A stretch of 64,000 nucleotides of DNA from Microbacterium sp. oral taxon 186 str. F0373. Lineage in GTDB: Bacteria > Actinomycetota > Actinomycetes > Actinomycetales > Microbacteriaceae. The notes beneath the pieces are model-generated. The model searched no databases. It was not told the DNA's origin and worked only from the letters and a program-made list of their open reading frames with translations. The stretch's first letter is position 1, and every line of letters begins with the position of its first letter. Location of the stretch: contig NZ_KE150457.1 in the NCBI RefSeq assembly GCF_000411455.1, positions 1 through 64,000 on the forward strand, written 5' to 3'. The position numbers and the translations under genes were made by a program. Shown here piece by piece: positions 62,148 to 64,000 of this stretch.

Positions 62148-64000
62148 TCAGTCTCGGCCGGTGAGGCTCCAGGCGTCTTCGGATCCGTCGTCGCCATCGA
62201 CCACCGCCAGCCCGTCGAACTGGGCGCTCACCGCATCCGGCCCGTAGGGGTCGCTCACCGGCGCGGCCGGCGGGTCGTCGCCGCGCAGGCGCGCGAGCAC
62301 CTCGGGCAGCTGATCGGGCGTCACGAGCACGTCGCGGGCCTTCGAGCCCTCGGACGGGCCGACGATCTCGCGCGACTCCAGCAGGTCCATCAGGCGCCCG
62401 GCCTTGGCGAACCCGACGCGGAGCTTGCGCTGCAGCATCGACGTCGAGCCGAACTGTGTGGAGATGATCTGCTCGGCGGCGGCGAGGAGCAGTTCGAGGT
62501 CGTCACCGATGTCGGCGTCGATCTCCTTCTTCTCGGCGACGGCCTGAACGTCGGCGCGATAGTCGGGCCGCGCCTGGTTCTTGACGTGCGTGACCACCTT
62601 CTCGATCTCACTCTCGGCGACCCACGCGCCCTGCACGCGGATCGCCTTCGACGCCCCCATCGGCAGGAAAAGTCCGTCGCCCTGGCCGATGAGGCGGTCG
62701 GCACCGGGCTGGTCGAGGATGACGCGCGAGTCGGTGACGCTGGTCACCGCGAACGCGAGGCGGGACGGCACGTTCGCCTTGATGAGACCGGTCACGACGT
62801 CGACGGAGGGCCGCTGCGTCGCGAGGACGAGGTGGATGCCGCTCGCGCGCGCGAGCTGCGTGATGCGCACGATCGAGTCCTCGACATCGCGCGGGGCGAC
62901 CATCATGAGGTCGGCGAGCTCGTCGACGACGACCAGCAGGTAGGGGTAGGGCTTGAGCACCCGCTCGCTGCCGACGGGCAGGTTGATCTCTCCCGCCACC
63001 ACGGCGCGGTTGAAGTCGTCGATGTGACGGAAGCCGAACGACGCGAGGTCGTCGTAGCGCATGTCCATCTCCTTCACGACCCACTGCAGCGCCTCGGCGG
63101 CCTTCTTGGGGTTCGTGATGATGGGCGTGATGAGGTGCGGCACCCCGGCGTAGCTTGTGAGCTCCACCCGCTTCGGGTCGATGAGCACCATCCGCACCTC
63201 GGAGGGCTTGGCACGCATGAGCAGGCTCGTGATCATCGAGTTGACGAAGCTCGACTTTCCCGAGCCGGTCGATCCGGCGACCAGCAGGTGGGGCATCTTC
63301 GCCAGGTTCGCGACGACATAGCCGCCGCCGACGTCCTTGCCGACGCCGATCGTCATGGGGTGTCTCTGGCCGGTCGATGCCGGGGAGCGCAGCACATCGC
63401 CGAGCGTGACGATCTCGCGGTCGGTGTTGGGGATCTCGACACCGATCGCGCTCTTGCCGGGGATCGGCGCGAGGATGCGCACCTCGTTGGAGGCGACCGC
63501 ATAGGCGATGTTGTTCGTGAGCGCGGTGATGCGCTCGACCTTCACGCCGGGGCCGAGCGAGATCTCGTACTGCGTCACTGTCGGGCCGCGCGAGAACCCC
63601 GTCACCCGCGCGTCGACGCCGAACTGCTCGAAGACGCCCATGATGGCGGCGACCACACGGTCGTTCGCCTCCGAGCGCGCCTTCGGCGGGTCGCCCTGCG
63701 CCAGCGCGGCCACGGACGGAAGGCGATACGGCGCCTGCGGCGGCTGACCGTCGTGGTCGTCGCCCAGGGCGGAGATGCCCGGGAGGATGCCGTCGTCGAG
63801 GATGATCTCGCCGCTGTCCTCGCGGATGCCGGTGTCGGCGCGACGCGCGGCCTTCTTGGCGTGCGCGATCACGGCCGGATCGATGATCTCGGTCGGCGCG
63901 TCCGGCAGTGGCGGGACCGGCGGAACAGCGGCCGGCATCGCGACGGCCTGCTCGAAGCCGCCGTCGCCGCTGGTGTCCAACAGCGCCGTCAGGTCGTCGG
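62148..64000 (-). CDS. ftsK: DNA translocase FtsK, 3' part (5' end outside the window)
   Basis: About 617 codons of the C-terminal part are present; the frame stays open to the window edge, so the N-terminal membrane domain is missing only because of the cut. Visible are the linker end, the alpha/beta motor with Walker [17 protein letters not shown] and Walker [13 protein letters not shown], and the winged-helix gamma domain ([20 protein letters not shown]) that reads KOPS orienting sequences. It pumps DNA through the septum and activates XerCD recombination. The frame's nominal start at 63980 is an internal codon. Confidence 0.95.
   Translation of the reverse strand, partial: DDLTALLDTSGDGGFEQAVAMPAAVPPVPPLPDAPTEIIDPAVIAHAKKAARRADTGIREDSGEIILDDGILPGISALGDDHDGQPPQAPYRLPSVAALAQGDPPKARSEANDRVVAAIMGVFEQFGVDARVTGFSRGPTVTQYEISLGPGVKVERITALTNNIAYAVASNEVRILAPIPGKSAIGVEIPNTDREIVTLGDVLRSPASTGQRHPMTIGVGKDVGGGYVVANLAKMPHLLVAGSTGSGKSSFVNSMITSLLMRAKPSEVRMVLIDPKRVELTSYAGVPHLITPIITNPKKAAEALQWVVKEMDMRYDDLASFGFRHIDDFNRAVVAGEINLPVGSERVLKPYPYLLVVVDELADLMMVAPRDVEDSIVRITQLARASGIHLVLATQRPSVDVVTGLIKANVPSRLAFAVTSVTDSRVILDQPGADRLIGQGDGLFLPMGASKAIRVQGAWVAESEIEKVVTHVKNQARPDYRADVQAVAEKKEIDADIGDDLELLLAAAEQIISTQFGSTSMLQRKLRVGFAKAGRLMDLLESREIVGPSEGSKARDVLVTPDQLPEVLARLRGDDPPAAPVSDPYGPDAVSAQFDGLAVVDGDDGSEDAWSLTGRD

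Overview
The window is about 64 kb of high-GC chromosome from an actinobacterium, most likely Microbacterium or a close relative in the Microbacteriaceae. The basis is gene content and order rather than a database match. The markers are an rrn operon without tRNAs in its spacer, lexA divergent from a LysM gene, ftsK-pgsA-cinA-clgR-DUF3046-recA-recX, miaB-miaA-dapF-hflX, gluABCD and argCJBDF. Nothing looks like a prophage, an insertion sequence, a CRISPR array or a defence island. It is an ordinary core-genome region, and its interest lies mainly in regulation.

Layout. 1-5821: one rRNA operon on the minus strand (16S, 23S, 5S) with leader and processing stems. 5834-7102: a CoA-transferase with an unusual domain order. 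7158-12393: a ChvE/MmsA/MmsB-type sugar ABC importer and its LacI-family regulator, with matching operator palindromes at both promoters. 12448-15949: DUF4184 protein, tyrS, a small membrane protein, and SatD with an upstream palindrome. 15985-25330: arginine synthesis. argH stands alone, a DUF559 protein and a DUF418 acyltransferase-like protein intervene, then argCJBDF runs as a 4-nt-overlapping operon preceded by an apparent arginine-rich leader peptide; argR and argG are absent here. 25377-29914: an epimerase-like protein, a two-gene ABC exporter and a stand-alone AAA ATPase. 29932-37890: pheST, a glutamate-type ABC importer (gluABCD) and an rRNA methyltransferase. 37967-39949: infC-rpmI-rplT with a structured leader and a probable AUC start, and DUF1844. 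39965-44439: sseB-like, hisA, hisH, hisB, hisC and a LysM cell-division-suppressor-like gene. 44750-46425: lexA and a coupled membrane protein. 46436-55147: metF, an S9 peptidase, hflX, an RsmC-like methyltransferase, dapF, miaA, miaB. 55240-58184: an iron-type ABC importer behind a DtxR-like box. 58190-64000: recX, recA, DUF3046, clgR, cinA, pgsA and the 3' part of ftsK, which runs off the window.

The genes group into translation (rRNA, tyrS, pheST, infC/rpmI/rplT, miaAB, hflX), amino-acid synthesis (arg, his, dapF, metF), nutrient uptake (sugar, glutamate, iron) and the SOS response (lexA, recA, recX, the LysM gene). A recurring feature is a TANNNT hexamer 6-8 nt before a start codon, usually without a Shine-Dalgarno sequence. 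About a dozen genes have it, which suggests many leaderless mRNAs. The best candidate for something undescribed is the leaderless Arg-rich leader peptide with competing GGCGAC/GTCGCC pairings upstream of argC, which looks like ribosome-mediated attenuation of arginine synthesis.
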